DNA of 64,000 nt from JAMZMI01 sp963848175 (GCA_963848175.1 CAWKCO010000012.1:186001-250000), one strand, 5' to 3'. Positions 38,662 to 49,989 are shown, counted from the first letter of the stretch. Notes: generated from the letters alone by a model not told the origin. Numbers and translations: made by a program.

Positions 38662-38940
38662 ATGAACATCGTTAAAAAATCCTTTTTTGCACTTTGTACA
38701 GCTGCCCTTTTGGCTTCATGTTCTTACGGTATTATACCAGTTGGTGCGACTAGTAATTCAGTAGGCTCAAAAGTAGGAGAGTCAAGTTCAACTAAATTAT
38801 TCCTGCTCTTTACAATGAGCAAAGGTGGAGTTGCTGAGGCTGCTAGAAATGGTGGTATCACTAAAATTTCTACAGTTGATGTTGAGGCAACTACTATTCT
38901 GTTTTATACTAATATTAAGACGATAGTTACAGGGGAGTAA
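38662..38940 (+). CDS. TRL-like lipoprotein
   Basis: 92 residues. Signal with lipobox ALLASCSYG, then the short conserved pattern of TRL-like proteins: GSKVGESSSTKLF, a glycine/alanine segment (KGGVAEAARNGGITKI) and a closing strand with ISTVDVEATTILF. The family is widespread in Gram-negative bacteria with unknown function and is often stress or envelope associated. Stands alone with 250 bases of AT-rich upstream sequence. Confidence 0.8.
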   Translation: MNIVKKSFFALCTAALLASCSYGIIPVGATSNSVGSKVGESSSTKLFLLFTMSKGGVAEAARNGGITKISTVDVEATTILFYTNIKTIVTGE

Positions 38941-39050
38941 TTGTTGATTAAAATTAAACTTACCAAAGGCTGGTCAAGATAATAATTATGAGATATGAAA
39001 TATTTTCTTATCTCGGATATTAGCTATTTTGATCAGCTTTTTTGATTATT

Positions 39051-39524
39051 ATGAGATATATTTTACTTGTTTCTTTGGGCTTTCTATTCGCATGTGTGAA
39101 ACCTAAGCAGATTGAGTTTGCTGGTTACGAATGTTGGGAGTTAGGGGAGAATGGAAGAGAACTTGATAGAAGCCTATACTTTGAACAGTATCAGCACTTT
39201 AATACAATTGGAGATATAGATGTTCCTCTTCATAAGGTCATTAGGTTAGATAGTTTGCTTGTATTTATTGGATTAAGTTTGTCCGATGAAGAGAAAAAAA
39301 TATCGGATAATTTAGATTCGTTAGCTTTCCACCAGCTAGCGAGTACTGATAGACAATATTTTTATCGTGTGGATTCTCCTAGATACCTAGTTCAATGTCT
39401 GTTTACACAGAAAGAATTGAACTACAATATCATAGCCACTTTTGATTTGTCTAATAAAGATGATTTGCAGATTTTGATGAGTAAACAAGATTTTATTGAA
39501 AATATATTGTGCAGTGATAAATAG
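39051..39524 (+). CDS. Hypothetical lipoprotein
   Basis: 157 residues from the ATG at 39051, which gives a standard signal and lipobox (LGFLFACVK). No recognised domain; the body is mixed alpha/beta with an acidic N-half and a C-terminal Cys (ILCSDK). Its last codons overlap the start of the next gene, and the two share AT-rich composition, so they are probably an operon of unknown role. Confidence 0.68.
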   Translation: MRYILLVSLGFLFACVKPKQIEFAGYECWELGENGRELDRSLYFEQYQHFNTIGDIDVPLHKVIRLDSLLVFIGLSLSDEEKKISDNLDSLAFHQLASTDRQYFYRVDSPRYLVQCLFTQKELNYNIIATFDLSNKDDLQILMSKQDFIENILCSDK

Positions 39525-40008
39525 GGTTATCAGGGTCATTTTTTTTGTTCCAATTCTTTTGATTGGCTGTTACCAAAATACTTACAAAGCTTTTTATGCG
39601 GGCGAAGGGAGCAGCATGTTTTATGTTTTTCCCGTCGAATATAGGCCGTTAAAGGGGGCCGAGATTTTGAAAATTGATTTTACCTTAAATGAGAAAACAG
39701 ATTCTGTTAGGGTGAATTATACCTTAATTTCCCGAGAGCCCATCCACATAATAACTTCCAATTATTTGATTGGAAATGAAATGGTGGAGCTATTGAGATC
39801 TGAAAGAATGTTGTTTGAAAAAAGAAAAAAGGAATATTTTGTTAGATATAGTTCGGTCATACTTAAAAATGAATTGAATAATATCTTTCAAAATCCTAAA
39901 AGTCCGATTTTATTAAATTCAGATCACGTTTTATATCCAACAAAGAAAGCGGTAGCCCATTTAAATGAGTTTAACTCTTCAGTTTTGAAAAATATTCAGC
40001 TTTTCTGA
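39514..40008 (+). CDS. Hypothetical lipoprotein, non-ATG start
   Basis: About 164 residues. There is no ATG near the 5' end; the GTG at 39514 overlaps the upstream stop and gives a signal with lipobox LLIGCYQN, while a TTG at 39496 would add six residues. Body has no known domain (IKIDFTLNEKTDSVRVNYTL suggests beta strands). The overlap with the previous gene implies translational coupling. Function unknown. Confidence 0.6.
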   Translation: MINRVIRVIFFVPILLIGCYQNTYKAFYAGEGSSMFYVFPVEYRPLKGAEILKIDFTLNEKTDSVRVNYTLISREPIHIITSNYLIGNEMVELLRSERMLFEKRKKEYFVRYSSVILKNELNNIFQNPKSPILLNSDHVLYPTKKAVAHLNEFNSSVLKNIQLF

Positions 40009-40082
40009 TCGCAATAGTTATTAATTATATAAGAAGTTTGCTTTTACCTGACGGTGCAATTTGTAAGATTTTAGTACTGCAT

Positions 40083-41490
40083 CTAAGCCATGTATGTATC
40101 CAACACCAACCCCCAAACCTTTTCCACATGCTCCATTTCTACATTGGTCTGGCCAGCTACTAAGCGAATCGCATATTTCCCGTTCACTTTGGTGTGCGAG
40201 AGGTAAGCTTTTCCTGAATCGTTGATTCGTTTGAGTAGGTCAGCATTGATCTCGTTGAGTTCCTTCAAAGTGAGACTAGGGTTGACATACCTAAAAACTA
40301 CCATATTCATCACTTGAGGAGCCAATAGTTCAAAGTGCGGGTGTGCTTCTATCTGCGTTTTAAGCCAGACGCCAAAACTAATGTGCTTACGAATAATGTT
40401 CTGCAATCCTTCTACACCGTAGGAGCGCAGCACGAACCACAGCTTCAGTGCTCTGAACCTACGCCCCAGAGGTACGCCCCAATCTCGGTAATTGTTCACC
40501 TCAGCTTCATTAGCCGTTTTGAGATATTCTGGAGTCATGGAAAAGGTGTTGATCAGGTCTTGTTTGTTTTTGACAAAATAGGCTGAGCAGTCAAAGTTCA
40601 CCATCAGCCATTTGTGAGGATTAAAGACATAGCTATCTGCAAATTCCAGTCCTTGCATCAAATACCTAAACTCGGGCAGGATGAATGCACTGCCGGCATA
40701 GGCAGCATCTACATGTAACCAAATATCATATTTCAAGCAAATGGCAGCTATTTCATCTATTGGATCGAATGCTAGTGTGCTTGTTGTACCTGAGATTAGC
40801 CACCACACAGCATGGTACAATCCATTTGCTAGATCGGCAAGAATATGTTGTTCTAAATCCCAGCAAGCAATGGACATTTTCTCATCGGTTTTTACTTTGA
40901 CCAGATTGTCAGAACCAATTCCAGCAATTCGTACAGCTTTATCTATAGAAGAGTGTGTTTCTTCGGAACAATATACTCTTAGCGTCTGAGTGGTAAATCC
41001 CTCTTTGTTTATTGCACGTGCAGTAGTTTTTTCTCGTAGCGGAAAGGATTGCGGCAAGAGTGGCTGTGCTGGCAGAATCTTGAATCACTCCAGACCAATC
41101 TGAGGGCAGTCCCATCATTTCTTTCACCCAATCCATCATTTTTTCTTCTAGTTCCGCAGCGGCGGGGGATGTTTCCCAAATCATGCATTGCGCACCAATT
41201 CCAGCCGTAATTAGTTCGCCCAAAATAGAAGGATAGCTACTATTCCCAGGGAAGAACGCATGAAAATTAGGATGCTGCCAATGGGTAATTCCTGGCAAAA
41301 TCACATTCGTTACATCTTTCAAAATTTGGTCAAATGCTTCTGCTTTTGCAGGAGCTTGATTAGCTATTTGATCATAGATTTCGCGAGGTACCACCGTGGA
41401 CTTAACGGGATATTTTTGTATTTGCTCCAAATAGTCAGCAATCCAATCAACTGCGTCATGGGCATTTTTTCGAAATGAAGCTGCATCCAT
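40083..41490 (-). CDS. PLP-dependent group II decarboxylase (aromatic amino acid type), one frameshift
   Basis: Corrected length about 469 residues, normal for aromatic-L-amino-acid decarboxylases. N-terminal part has HWQHPNFHAFFPGNSSYPSI and WETSPAAAELE, characteristic of this group. The PLP-binding Lys is in FNPHKWLMVNFDCSA, with cofactor contacts in LHVDAAYAGSA. The frame changes near 41038, between LSATR and EKTTARAINKEG. It would decarboxylate tryptophan, DOPA or a related amino acid to the amine. Its start codon overlaps the stop of the upstream DUF6265 gene (TAATG), indicating coupling. Confidence 0.9.
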
Positions 41491-41930
41491 TACTTTTTTC
41501 TTTTGAATGTAAAAGGAATTGAAACGTCTCCAGCCTCTGTGTACACTGTCATGGAATCACCTTTGGAAGAGTAGATGATACGTTGCGGAAAGTCGTGATC
41601 GGGATTTTCAAATTGCCAAGTGTGATCTTCAGCAGTTGTCAGCTTAAACTCCACTGATCCTTCTCCAACATCTGCGATGTACAGCACATCATTACCTTTT
41701 TTTATTATCCTTAATGTTTCCGAAAATATGGTATCCGAACCTTCAATGGTGAGTCCAATTCCATTCATTTCATTTTCAGAAACTATCCACCAAGTCTCGC
41801 TGCTTTCAGCCAAAGGGTCATCGTTGTTCACCCATTCACCTGTCATCCAGTCAAATTGGCTCAAACCATCTTTTTTTTGACAACTAATAAGGAGTAGAAG
41901 AGCAAAGAAATAGACGCTAATTTTTGTCAT
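41490..41930 (-). CDS. DUF6265-like lipoprotein
   Basis: 146 residues. Lipobox LLISCQKK, then a small beta-barrel domain with FDWMTGEWV near the start and the typical FENPDHDFPQRIIY near the end, which I associate with DUF6265 proteins of unknown function. It immediately precedes and overlaps the decarboxylase start on the minus strand. No reaction can be named. Confidence 0.78.
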   Translation of the reverse strand: MTKISVYFFALLLLISCQKKDGLSQFDWMTGEWVNNDDPLAESSETWWIVSENEMNGIGLTIEGSDTIFSETLRIIKKGNDVLYIADVGEGSVEFKLTTAEDHTWQFENPDHDFPQRIIYSSKGDSMTVYTEAGDVSIPFTFKRKK

Positions 41931-42129
41931 TATATTGGTTTTTAGAATTGGGACAATTTACCAATATTTGGCTCATTATTTCACCCAAACTGAGCGCCAA
42001 GTCATTCAAAACAGGGGTGAAAAAAATCAAAAGTACGTTATCTCCATATTTGTTTTTGTTCATCCCACTGTGTTCGTTTAGCTTAGTAGCTACCTAATTC
42101 AATATTCATTATTCTAATCAGCAATTACT

Positions 42130-43313
42130 ATGTCCATTTTATTCAGAATTTGCCAGTTCAGTATCGGTATAGCTCTTTTGATCTCATGTGCAGATCAGTC
42201 TCAAATTCAAATTGTAGTATCGAATCCCTCAGGTTATGATCGAATCTTTGGAGACGGTGCGAGTAAGTGCCGAGGAACTGGGGCTGGAATCAGCTATAGA
42301 TCTTGGGCGAGTACGGTCTAAAAAATGAACAGGGTGATTGGATGGTGACCCAGTATGTGGATAAAGATGCTGATGGAATAGCCGATGGTGTGCTTTTTCA
42401 GCCAAAAATACCCGCCAATGGTGAGCGGACTTACAAGCTGGAGATGTTTAAGGAAAACAGTGAAACGATCAATCATGAGACTGTGTGTTTTTCCCGCTTT
42501 GTGCCCGAAAGAACGGATGATTATGCTTGGGAAAACGATCGAGTAGCTTTCAGAGTATTTGGCCCTAAAGCACAAATCATGGCTGAAAATGGCGTGAAAG
42601 GGGGAACTCTTTCGAGTGGTATAGATTGCTGGCTTAAGAAAGTGGATTACCCGATCATTGATAAATGGTATGGCAAAAATACGGCTGGAACGGGCTCGTA
42701 TCATGAAGATACAGGAGAGGGTTTAGATAATTTTCATGTAGGTAAAAGCCGTGGTTGCGGCGGTTTGGCAGTGAAGGTGAATGGTAATTTTTTCTCATCA
42801 AAGAATTTTATCGATTGGAATCCTAAATCCGTTGGGCCACTCAGAACAGCCTTTTTTCTTGATTATATAGACTGGAAAGTAGGGGAGCAGGTCATCAAAG
42901 AATCGATGAATGTTACATTAGACAAAGGAAGTAACCTTTCAAAGTTTGACGTAAATCTAGAAGGGGCAGATACGCTTTGGGTGGGAATCACCCTGCATGA
43001 AGGAGACGGTCAAGTGTTTGTAGATTCCCTTAACGGCTGGGTGAGCTATTGGCAGCCTCATGGAGACTCGCAATTGGGAATGGGTGTAGTAGCAGGGACG
43101 GATTCGTTTTTAGGCTCTGAGCTTGTGGAAACAGATTCATTGGAGCAAAGCCATATCTACATCAAATTGGCAGTTGAAGATAACCAGGTCAGTTATTATA
43201 CTGGGTTTGCTTGGAAAGAAAGCGGTCAATTCACTACACCAGAAGCTTGGAATGATTATTTGACGCGTTATGCTCAGAATATCAAAAATCCATTAAGCGT
43301 TTCCGTTCAATAA
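42130..43313 (+). CDS. DUF4861 family lipoprotein, frameshifted
   Basis: Starts with a lipobox signal (ALLISCADQ), then the N-terminal strand VVSNPSGYDR. A frame change near 42240 leads into ETVRVSAEELGLESAID, and another near 42303 into GEYGLKNEQGDW, after which the frame is open to the stop. Features such as DKDADGIADGVLFQP, KGGTLSSGIDCWLKK, YHEDTGEGLDNFHVG and KSRGCGG fit DUF4861, a secreted beta-rich family linked with acidic polysaccharide degradation. Corrected length about 394 residues. Its 3' end overlaps the convergent rsmG by 7 bases. Confidence 0.8.
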
Positions 43314-43934
43314 GGAATGGAAACGATTTTTTTGGTTTCAAAGAAGGGCTCTTCAAAATAATCCTTAATATTCACTTCTTGATATGGGCGTCTTAGTTCT
43401 TTCAATTCCTCGGCTAGGTCGCCACCCTTGAGCAGTATATAACCACTAGAAACTCCAGCATCCTGTGAAGTTCGAATTAAATGACTCGTCCACATGGTCA
43501 ATTGCTTAGTGCGAGCCACAGCACGAGAAACGATGAAATCGTACTTTTTCTTGATCTTTTCAGCTCTCTGGTGTTCTGCAATTAGGTTAGTTAGGCCAAT
43601 AGCTCTGCTTACTTCAGAGACCACAAGTATTTTCTTTGCAATGGAATCAACCAAATGAAATTGGCATTTTGGAAACATAATGGCCAAAGGAATGCCTGGA
43701 AAACCACCACCAGTACCCACATCTAAAATCTGGCTTCCATCCTTAAAATCCACAAATTTGGCAATAGCCAAACTGTGTAAGATATGATGCTCATAGAGCA
43801 TCTGTATATCTAGCCGTGAAACCACATTGATTTTTTCATTCCACTCTTCATATAGCGCTCCGAGTGCATCGAATTTGTTTCCTTTGCTCGTCTGTGAGGT
43901 CGGGAAAGTACTTCTGAATAATGGCCTTATTCAC
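43307..43934 (-). CDS. rsmG: 16S rRNA (guanine527-N7)-methyltransferase, one frameshift
   Basis: SAM-binding core is clear: LDVGTGGGFPGIPLAIMFP, HLVDSIAKKI, and VSRAVA. The N-terminal part lies in another frame, starting at a GTG at 43934 (NKAIIQKYFPDLTDEQ) and changing frame near 43877 before ALGALYEEWNEKINVVS. Corrected length about 209 residues, as expected. RsmG methylates G527 of 16S rRNA. The start is 4 bases after the sigma factor stop, so the two may be co-transcribed. Confidence 0.88.
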
Positions 43935-43938
43935 TTGA

Positions 43939-44548
43939 TTAGATATGTTTTTTCTTGTCCTTCACCAACTCATACATCAACTCACGCGCGCGGTGAAGTT
44001 GTGCTTTCACCGTTCCCAGTGGTGCTTCGATTGTTTGCGCGATTTCTTCGTAAGACAGTTCATCAAAATACCTCAACTTAACCAAGCGCTGATATTTTGA
44101 GGGAAGTTTAGTTACGAACATTCGTACCAGTTCGATCTTTTGAGTATTGATGGCCGCTTCGTCAGGAGTGAGGTTATGATCTTCAACATCGATATTTACT
44201 GACTCTCCATTATCATCTGAAAATGAAGTATTTAAGCTGAATGTATTAAGCTTCTTTTTTCTGATAAAATCAATGGCATTGTTGGTAGCAATTCGAAACA
44301 ACCAAGTACTAAAAGTATAATCCTTCTTGAATCGTGCAAGGTTTTTAAATGCTTTTGAAAAGGCCTCAATGGTCAAGATCCTCGGCGTCATCTACGTTTC
44401 GAACCATTTTGAGTACCATGTGATACACAGGCTTTTTGTATCGTGATAAAAGTTCTGCGTATGCCGCTTGATCACCTTCGAGTGTTGCTTTATCTATGAG
44501 TTTGAAATCCTTTAAAGCTTTCTCTGAAAACTGTCTATTTAATTCCAT
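43939..44548 (-). CDS. ECF-type RNA polymerase sigma factor, one frameshift
   Basis: Corrected length about 203 residues. Region 2 (LLSRYKKPVYHMVLKMVRN, DAEDLTIEAFSKAF, TFSTWLFRIATNNAIDFIRKKK) and region 4 (LPSKYQRLVKLRYFDELSYEEIAQTIEAPLGTVKAQLHRAR) are both clear. The frame changes near 44378, where one extra base splits DAEDL from TIEAF. No anti-sigma gene is adjacent. It begins inside the last codons of the glycosyltransferase gene, so these minus-strand genes are likely one unit. Confidence 0.9.
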
Positions 44549-45646
44549 TTAATGTTCTTAATCAATTGTGACTTTAAGCCAACGAATGGGAGCAGTATCG
44601 CAAACATGAGGTCGGTGAGGAGATATGTTCGCCAACTCCAATTCATGTGCAATTTAGCAGAAGATTGTTGTGATACCAGTCCTTTTATTATCAGTATGAA
44701 AGAAAATGCTATCCACACCCTCCATTGATCGGGTTTAAAACTAACTAAAATTATAAATACTCAACCACATACCACTGTGTATTGCTTGACTAATACCCAA
44801 TACAATTTTGTAAATCAGTTGGTAATGTTTGCCCACAGACAAGTGTCGTTTTTTTTGTCTAAAATAACCTTTCCATGTGGTTTTCGGCTCTGAGTAGGTA
44901 AGCGAATTCTCTGATAAATGCAGCTTGGTGTTAGAGGATCGGGCATGTGCTTGTACGAATAAATCATCGTCACCACCAGTCACAGATACGAAAGAATCAA
45001 AACCATTATTTTTAATGAAAATGTTTTTTCGATAGCACAAGTTTCTCCCAACCCCCATGTATGGGCGCCCCAACTTTGCGCGCTGCAACATAATTTAGAG
45101 CAGTCTGAAGAGTTTCATATTGGATAAGGTGTGAGAGCATTCCGCTATCTTTTTTATATGGACTCACGCCAATAATAAAATCACTTTCATCGCTTATTAG
45201 CCGATTGTAAGATTCGATCCACTCACTGCTGCCTGGCTTACAATCCGCATCAGTCATTAAAACCCATTCGAATTGAGCAAAAGAAATGGCTTTCGTGATC
45301 GCATATTTTTTAGGATTAAACCCCTCTGGCACTTTATTGATGGAAAGGACACGTAAGCGATCATCTCGTTCAAAAATTGGTTGCAACCATTCGAAACTAC
45401 CATCCGTGCTTCGATCTAAGACTAGAATAATTTCAAAGGAAGGGTAATCTTGAGATAAAATATGAGGGAGGTTTTGTTGGAAGATTTTTCAGTTCATTAT
45501 GCGCGCAGATAACTACTGAAATAGCTTGTTTGATGCACTTTTTGCTTGTTGCGGATTGTGGAACGTGACATAGCCAAAGCTTTGACTATTGCTTCCAAGA
45601 GATGCAAGCCACAGAGCAACTCAAATACGATTAACACAATATCCAT
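44539..45646 (-). CDS. Membrane glycosyltransferase family 2, frameshifted
   Basis: The pieces read in order: a hydrophobic N-terminus (MDIVLIVFELLCGLHLL), GT2 start AISVVICAHNELKNLP, LPHILSQDYPSFEIILVLD, catalytic DxD in LMTDADCKPGS, and a C-terminal half with FRQKKRHLSVGKHY followed by membrane helices ending at the stop at 44539. Frame changes occur near 45580, 45520, 45480 and 45070. An ATG further up at 45724 is also in frame with the first piece. Corrected length about 370 residues. This is the common Bacteroidota GT2 with C-terminal membrane segments; donor and acceptor are unknown. Confidence 0.8.
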
Positions 45647-45845
45647 AGGCGTAGGGCAAATATAGAGGCTCACAAATACCATTATTCTTTGTAGGAAAAC
45701 TATTTTTGCCGCGCGAATATTCATGGACTTTGGTTTGAAATAAATACAAAGTAGCGAACTATCAGTTTATACCAGGTTGCTAGCAAAAGTTGATTCAAAT
45801 CAATCATCAGGCGAGCTTGATTGATTTTGTACTGAAGAACAGACA

Positions 45846-46976
45846 ATGAAATTCACACTTGAACATAATGACCCAAAATCAAACGCTCGTGCAGGTAAGC
45901 TGGAGACAGATCATGGCGTCATAGAAACACCCATTTTTATGCCTGTGGGTACGGCCGGCACGGTTAAAGCTGTTCATCAGCGTGAATTGAAAGAGGACAT
46001 AGCGGCTCAGATTATTTTAGGCAATACCTATCATCTTTATTTACGACCAGGACTAGATGTGATCAAAGCGGCTGGTGGGCTTCATGGATTTAATGGATGG
46101 GATAAGCCCATTCTTACCGATAGTGGAGGATATCAAGTGTATTCTCTAGGAGACAATCGCAAGATCAACGAAGAAGGTGTCACCTTTAAGTCGCACATTG
46201 ACGGATCTAAGCATGTGTTTACACCTGAGAACGTGATGGATGTCCAGCGTATCATTGGCGCGGATATCATTATGGCTTTTGATGAGTGCACGCCGTATCC
46301 ATGTGATAAAAAGTATGCTGAAAACAGCATGCACATGACCCATCGCTGGCTAGATCGCTGTACCACACATTTTGACCAGACGACTCCTGTCTACGGACAT
46401 AGCCAGACGCTTTTCCCTATTGTGCAAGGAAGCACGTATCCTGATCTTCGGATGAAATCTGCGGAATACATTGCCAGCAAAGAGCGAGAAGGAAATGCCA
46501 TAGGAGGGCTTTCGGTAGGAGAGCCTCATGAGGATATGTACGCCATGACCGATTTGGTTTGTGGTATTTTGCCAAAAGACAAACCGCGTTACTTGATGGG
46601 TGTAGGTACACCAGAAAATATCTTGGAATGTATTGCCCTTGGCATAGATATGTTTGATTGTGTAATGCCCACGAGAAATGCTCGAAATGGCATGCTCTTC
46701 ACGTCTGAAGGAATCATCAATATCAAAAATGAACGATGGAAAATGGATTTTTCTCCGATAGATCCAATGTTGGGAACGTACGCAAGTTCGTTTTATTCCA
46801 AAGCCTATTTAAGACATTTGATCATTAGCAAAGAGATATTGGGTGCACAAATTTCAAGTATTCACAATTTGTCGTTCTATTTATGGTTGGTAAAGGAAGC
46901 ACGGAAGGAAATTCAAAATGGTACTTTTGCAACGTGGAAAGATAAAATGGTGAAAAAAGTGACCACCAGACTCTAA
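45846..46976 (+). CDS. tgt: tRNA-guanosine(34) transglycosylase
   Basis: 376 residues, intact and of normal length. Signatures: ILGNTYHLYLRPG, active-site TDSGGYQVYSL (Asp about 93), GGLSVGEP, and nucleophile region IDMFDCVMPTRNARNG. It exchanges G34 for preQ1 in queuosine tRNAs. The usual zinc cysteine cluster CxCxxC near the C-terminus is replaced by GTYASSFYSKAYLRHL, although the later His of SIHNL is kept. It is followed without a gap by the LptF/G-type permease gene. Confidence 0.95.
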   Translation: MKFTLEHNDPKSNARAGKLETDHGVIETPIFMPVGTAGTVKAVHQRELKEDIAAQIILGNTYHLYLRPGLDVIKAAGGLHGFNGWDKPILTDSGGYQVYSLGDNRKINEEGVTFKSHIDGSKHVFTPENVMDVQRIIGADIIMAFDECTPYPCDKKYAENSMHMTHRWLDRCTTHFDQTTPVYGHSQTLFPIVQGSTYPDLRMKSAEYIASKEREGNAIGGLSVGEPHEDMYAMTDLVCGILPKDKPRYLMGVGTPENILECIALGIDMFDCVMPTRNARNGMLFTSEGIINIKNERWKMDFSPIDPMLGTYASSFYSKAYLRHLIISKEILGAQISSIHNLSFYLWLVKEARKEIQNGTFATWKDKMVKKVTTRL

Positions 46977-48063
46977 ATGAAAAAACTCGATTTATACATT
47001 CTTAAGAAATTACTCTCAGCCTTCTTTTTCGTGGTGATAGGCTTGGTGGTAATCATTTGCGTTATTGATTTCACGGAGAAGAATGATGATTTTATGAAAA
47101 ATGAAGTGCCTGGGGGGCTCATTTTCAACTATTACCTTACCTTCTTTCCGTTTTTCGCGGTACTGCTTACACCAATTACATCCTTTATCGCCACCGTATT
47201 TGTTACGGCTAAGCTCGCAGCACAAACGGAAATTGTAGCCATTCTGGCTTCAGGCATCAGCTTTCGGAGATTGATGTACCCATACATGATGGCAGCTGTG
47301 ATCATTGGCGGATTGAGTTTTTATCTCAATGGTTTCGTCTTACCAGATGCCAACAAATACCGTATTTCTTTCGAGTTGGAATATCTCGAAAAGCCTTTCT
47401 ACTACAGTGATAGAAACATTCACATTAAAATTGGACCAGAAGAATACGTTTATATCGATCGTTATAACAATCAAAGAGATATAGGCTACACGGTCACGCT
47501 GGAGCGGATCGATGATGAGATATTAAAAGAGAAAATCACTGCCAAGCGGATGCAATGGGATACCGCCAGCAACAAGTGGAGTCTCTACCATTGGCAAAAA
47601 CGAGAAATTTTTCCTGACAAGGAGGTGATTACTTCTGGCAATTCGCGAGAAACACTTGGATACGCTACTGGCACTCTCTCCAGCGGATTTTCAGAATAGT
47701 GAAAGGAGGCAGGAGACGCTCACTCTTCCTGAGCTCTACGACTACATTGAGCTGCAACAGTCCAGAGGGGCAGACGATGTGCAGGTTTATATTATCGAGA
47801 AATACATTCGATACATGCAGCCGTTTAGTGTGCTTATCCTTTGTGCCATTGCGCTGATTGTCTCAGCACGAAAGAATAGGCGAGGGACAGGGTTTCAGAT
47901 TGCACTCGGTTTTTTGATTGCCTTTATTTTTATCCTCTTTTTCATTCTTTCTAAGGCCATTGCAGAAGCTGGATCTATAGAACCACCGATTCTGGCAGTA
48001 TGGATGCCAAATATCGTCTTTGCGCTCGTTGGAGTCGTTCTTTATCGCAATGTACCTCGATGA
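46977..48063 (+). CDS. LptF/LptG family permease, one frameshift
   Basis: N-terminal half shows the YjgP/YjgQ family: LDLYILKKLL, membrane segments, the loop FVTAKLAAQTEIVAILASGISFRRL, then a beta-rich periplasmic part. The frame changes near 47653 between SRETL and DTLLALSPADF; the remaining part carries ELYDYIELQQSRGADDVQVY and the last three membrane helices. Corrected length about 362 residues. LptF/G form the inner-membrane channel that extracts LPS for transport to the surface. ATG follows the tgt stop directly, and the stop overlaps the next start (ATGA). Confidence 0.9.
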
Positions 48064-48976
48064 CAGCAGAAGGTAAGGATACGGTCATGCTGCACTTTTT
48101 GGTGGTTATCTGGGGATTTACTGCCATCCTCGGAGCGCTGATTGATTTGCCTCCAGTTGAGATTGTCTTTTTCAGAACACTGATGGCGGCAGCAGGGCTT
48201 TTGGTTCTGCTTGATGTATTGGAAAAAGCATTTAAGACTTGTTTCGGGCAAGGACTATTTCACCGTGTTTTTGGTGGGAATGACCATCGCAGCACATTGG
48301 ATTCTGTTTTTTCTTGCGGCTCGTATTTCCAATATCAGCATTTGCCTGGCGGGATTGGCCACATGCTCCATGTGGACGAGTTTTATTGAACCACTCTTTT
48401 TTAAAAAGAAAATCAAAATTTTCGAGGTAGTGTTGAGTGGGATTGCTTTTGTGGGCATTGCGGTCATATTCAATGTAGAATTCAATCATGTTTTGGGTTT
48501 CAGTGTAGCTGTTTTGTCAGCTTTCTTTTCTGCTATTTTTTCAGTGATCAATTCTAAATTGGTTCAGCGCATCGATGCATTTGTGATTACTTTCTATGAA
48601 ATGGTGGCGGCTTTTGTGTCCATTGCTATGTTTTTCCCAATCTATTTGTATTTGACTGCCAGATCATCAGTTGCAATTGAATCCAACTTTAAGCGATTGG
48701 GGTTATCTGCTGATTTTGTCAATGATATGTACGGTGTTTTCTTATTCCTATTCGGTAAAAATCATGAAGCGGCTTTCGGCTTTCTTTGTGAATCTGGTGA
48801 CTAATTTGGAGCCAGTATACGGTATTATTTTGGCACTCATTTTCTTTCCTGAAAGCGAAAAAATGACTTCTGGTTTTTATCTCGGAACAGGACTGATTTT
48901 GCTTTCAGTCTTGCTATATCCAATTTTCAATAGAGCCTATAAGCGAAAAGCACTCGGAACTGATTTCTTGAGGTAG
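48060..48976 (+). CDS. EamA/DMT-family transporter, two frameshifts
   Basis: About ten hydrophobic helices in two EamA repeats, for example LHFLVVIWGFTAILGALIDL and FFRTLMAAAGLLVLL in the first, and LVTNLEPVYGIILALIFFPE in the last. Frame changes occur near 48222 (before HLRLVSGKDYFTVFLVGM) and 48685 (before PTLSDWGYLLILSMICTVF). Corrected length about 305 residues. Members export or import small metabolites; substrate unknown. Start overlaps the permease stop as ATGA. Confidence 0.87.
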
Positions 48977-49068
48977 GCGAAAACTTGCTTTCGCAAAAGC
49001 CCAACACCTTTATAAACTCTAGCTTGTTTGGCATAGCTTTGAGCCACGGAGTACGCTCCAATTCAATT

Positions 49069-49989
49069 ATGAACGGATTAATCATTAAATCGACAGGGTC
49101 TTGGTATCAGGTGAAAACTGAAACAGGGATCGTTGATGCGCGCTTGCGCGGAAAATTTAAACTTGAAAATAAGAAGATCACCAATCCTTTGGCCGTGGGC
49201 GATCGCGTGCGATTGGAACGCAATGAAGGCACAGAAAATGAGTGGATGATCGAAGAGATCATGGCTCGTGAGAATTATGTGATCAGAAAATCGCCTAAAA
49301 AGAAACACCATGACCACATGATTGCAGCAAATGTGGATCAGGCTTTGCTTATTGCTACTTTGAAAAAGCCCAAAACTTCATTTGGCTTTATAGACCGTTT
49401 TTTGGTCACTCTTGAAGCTTTCAGAATTCCTGGAATGATTGTCTTCAACAAAATGGATTTGCTGGATCAAGAAGAAAAGGAAGAAGTGCTTTATGCAATG
49501 CATCGATATGAACAGATTGGGTACAAGTGCTTAAACAGCTCATTCATTACCGAAGGAGTCACCAAAGCATTGGATGATCTTTTGCGAGGAAAAATCACCT
49601 TAGTTTCAGGACATTCTGGGGCAGGAAAGTCTACTTTGATCAATCTATTGGAGCCAGCTCGTGCTCAGAAAGTGTCAGATATTTCGGCTTTTGCCAATAA
49701 AGGTGTGCATACCACCACCTTCGCAGAGATGTTCTTTATTGATGAAAAAACTGGGATTATTGACACTCCGGGAATTAAGGAACTTGGAATTTCTGAAATA
49801 AAGTCAGAGGAGTTGGCACACTATTTTCCAGAGATGAGAGCGCATTTAGGAACATGTAAATTCAACAATTGCATTCACACCAATGAGCCTGGATGCACTA
49901 TTCAAAAGGAAGTAGAGGCTGGAAATATATCAGGAGATCGATATTTAAGCTATTTATCCATGCTAGAAGGAGATGACAACAGGAGGTAA
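49069..49989 (+). CDS. rsgA: Ribosome small subunit-dependent GTPase A
   Basis: 306 residues from the ATG at 49069; an in-frame TTG/CTG-type extension upstream adds an unlikely 28 residues. N-terminal OB fold, then the circularly permuted GTPase order: G4 FNKMDL before G1 GHSGAGKS and G3 DTPG. C-terminal zinc motif CKFNNCIHTNEPGC is complete. RsgA checks late 30S maturation. Its last codons overlap the start of the next gene by 17 bases. Confidence 0.95.
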   Translation: MNGLIIKSTGSWYQVKTETGIVDARLRGKFKLENKKITNPLAVGDRVRLERNEGTENEWMIEEIMARENYVIRKSPKKKHHDHMIAANVDQALLIATLKKPKTSFGFIDRFLVTLEAFRIPGMIVFNKMDLLDQEEKEEVLYAMHRYEQIGYKCLNSSFITEGVTKALDDLLRGKITLVSGHSGAGKSTLINLLEPARAQKVSDISAFANKGVHTTTFAEMFFIDEKTGIIDTPGIKELGISEIKSEELAHYFPEMRAHLGTCKFNNCIHTNEPGCTIQKEVEAGNISGDRYLSYLSMLEGDDNRR

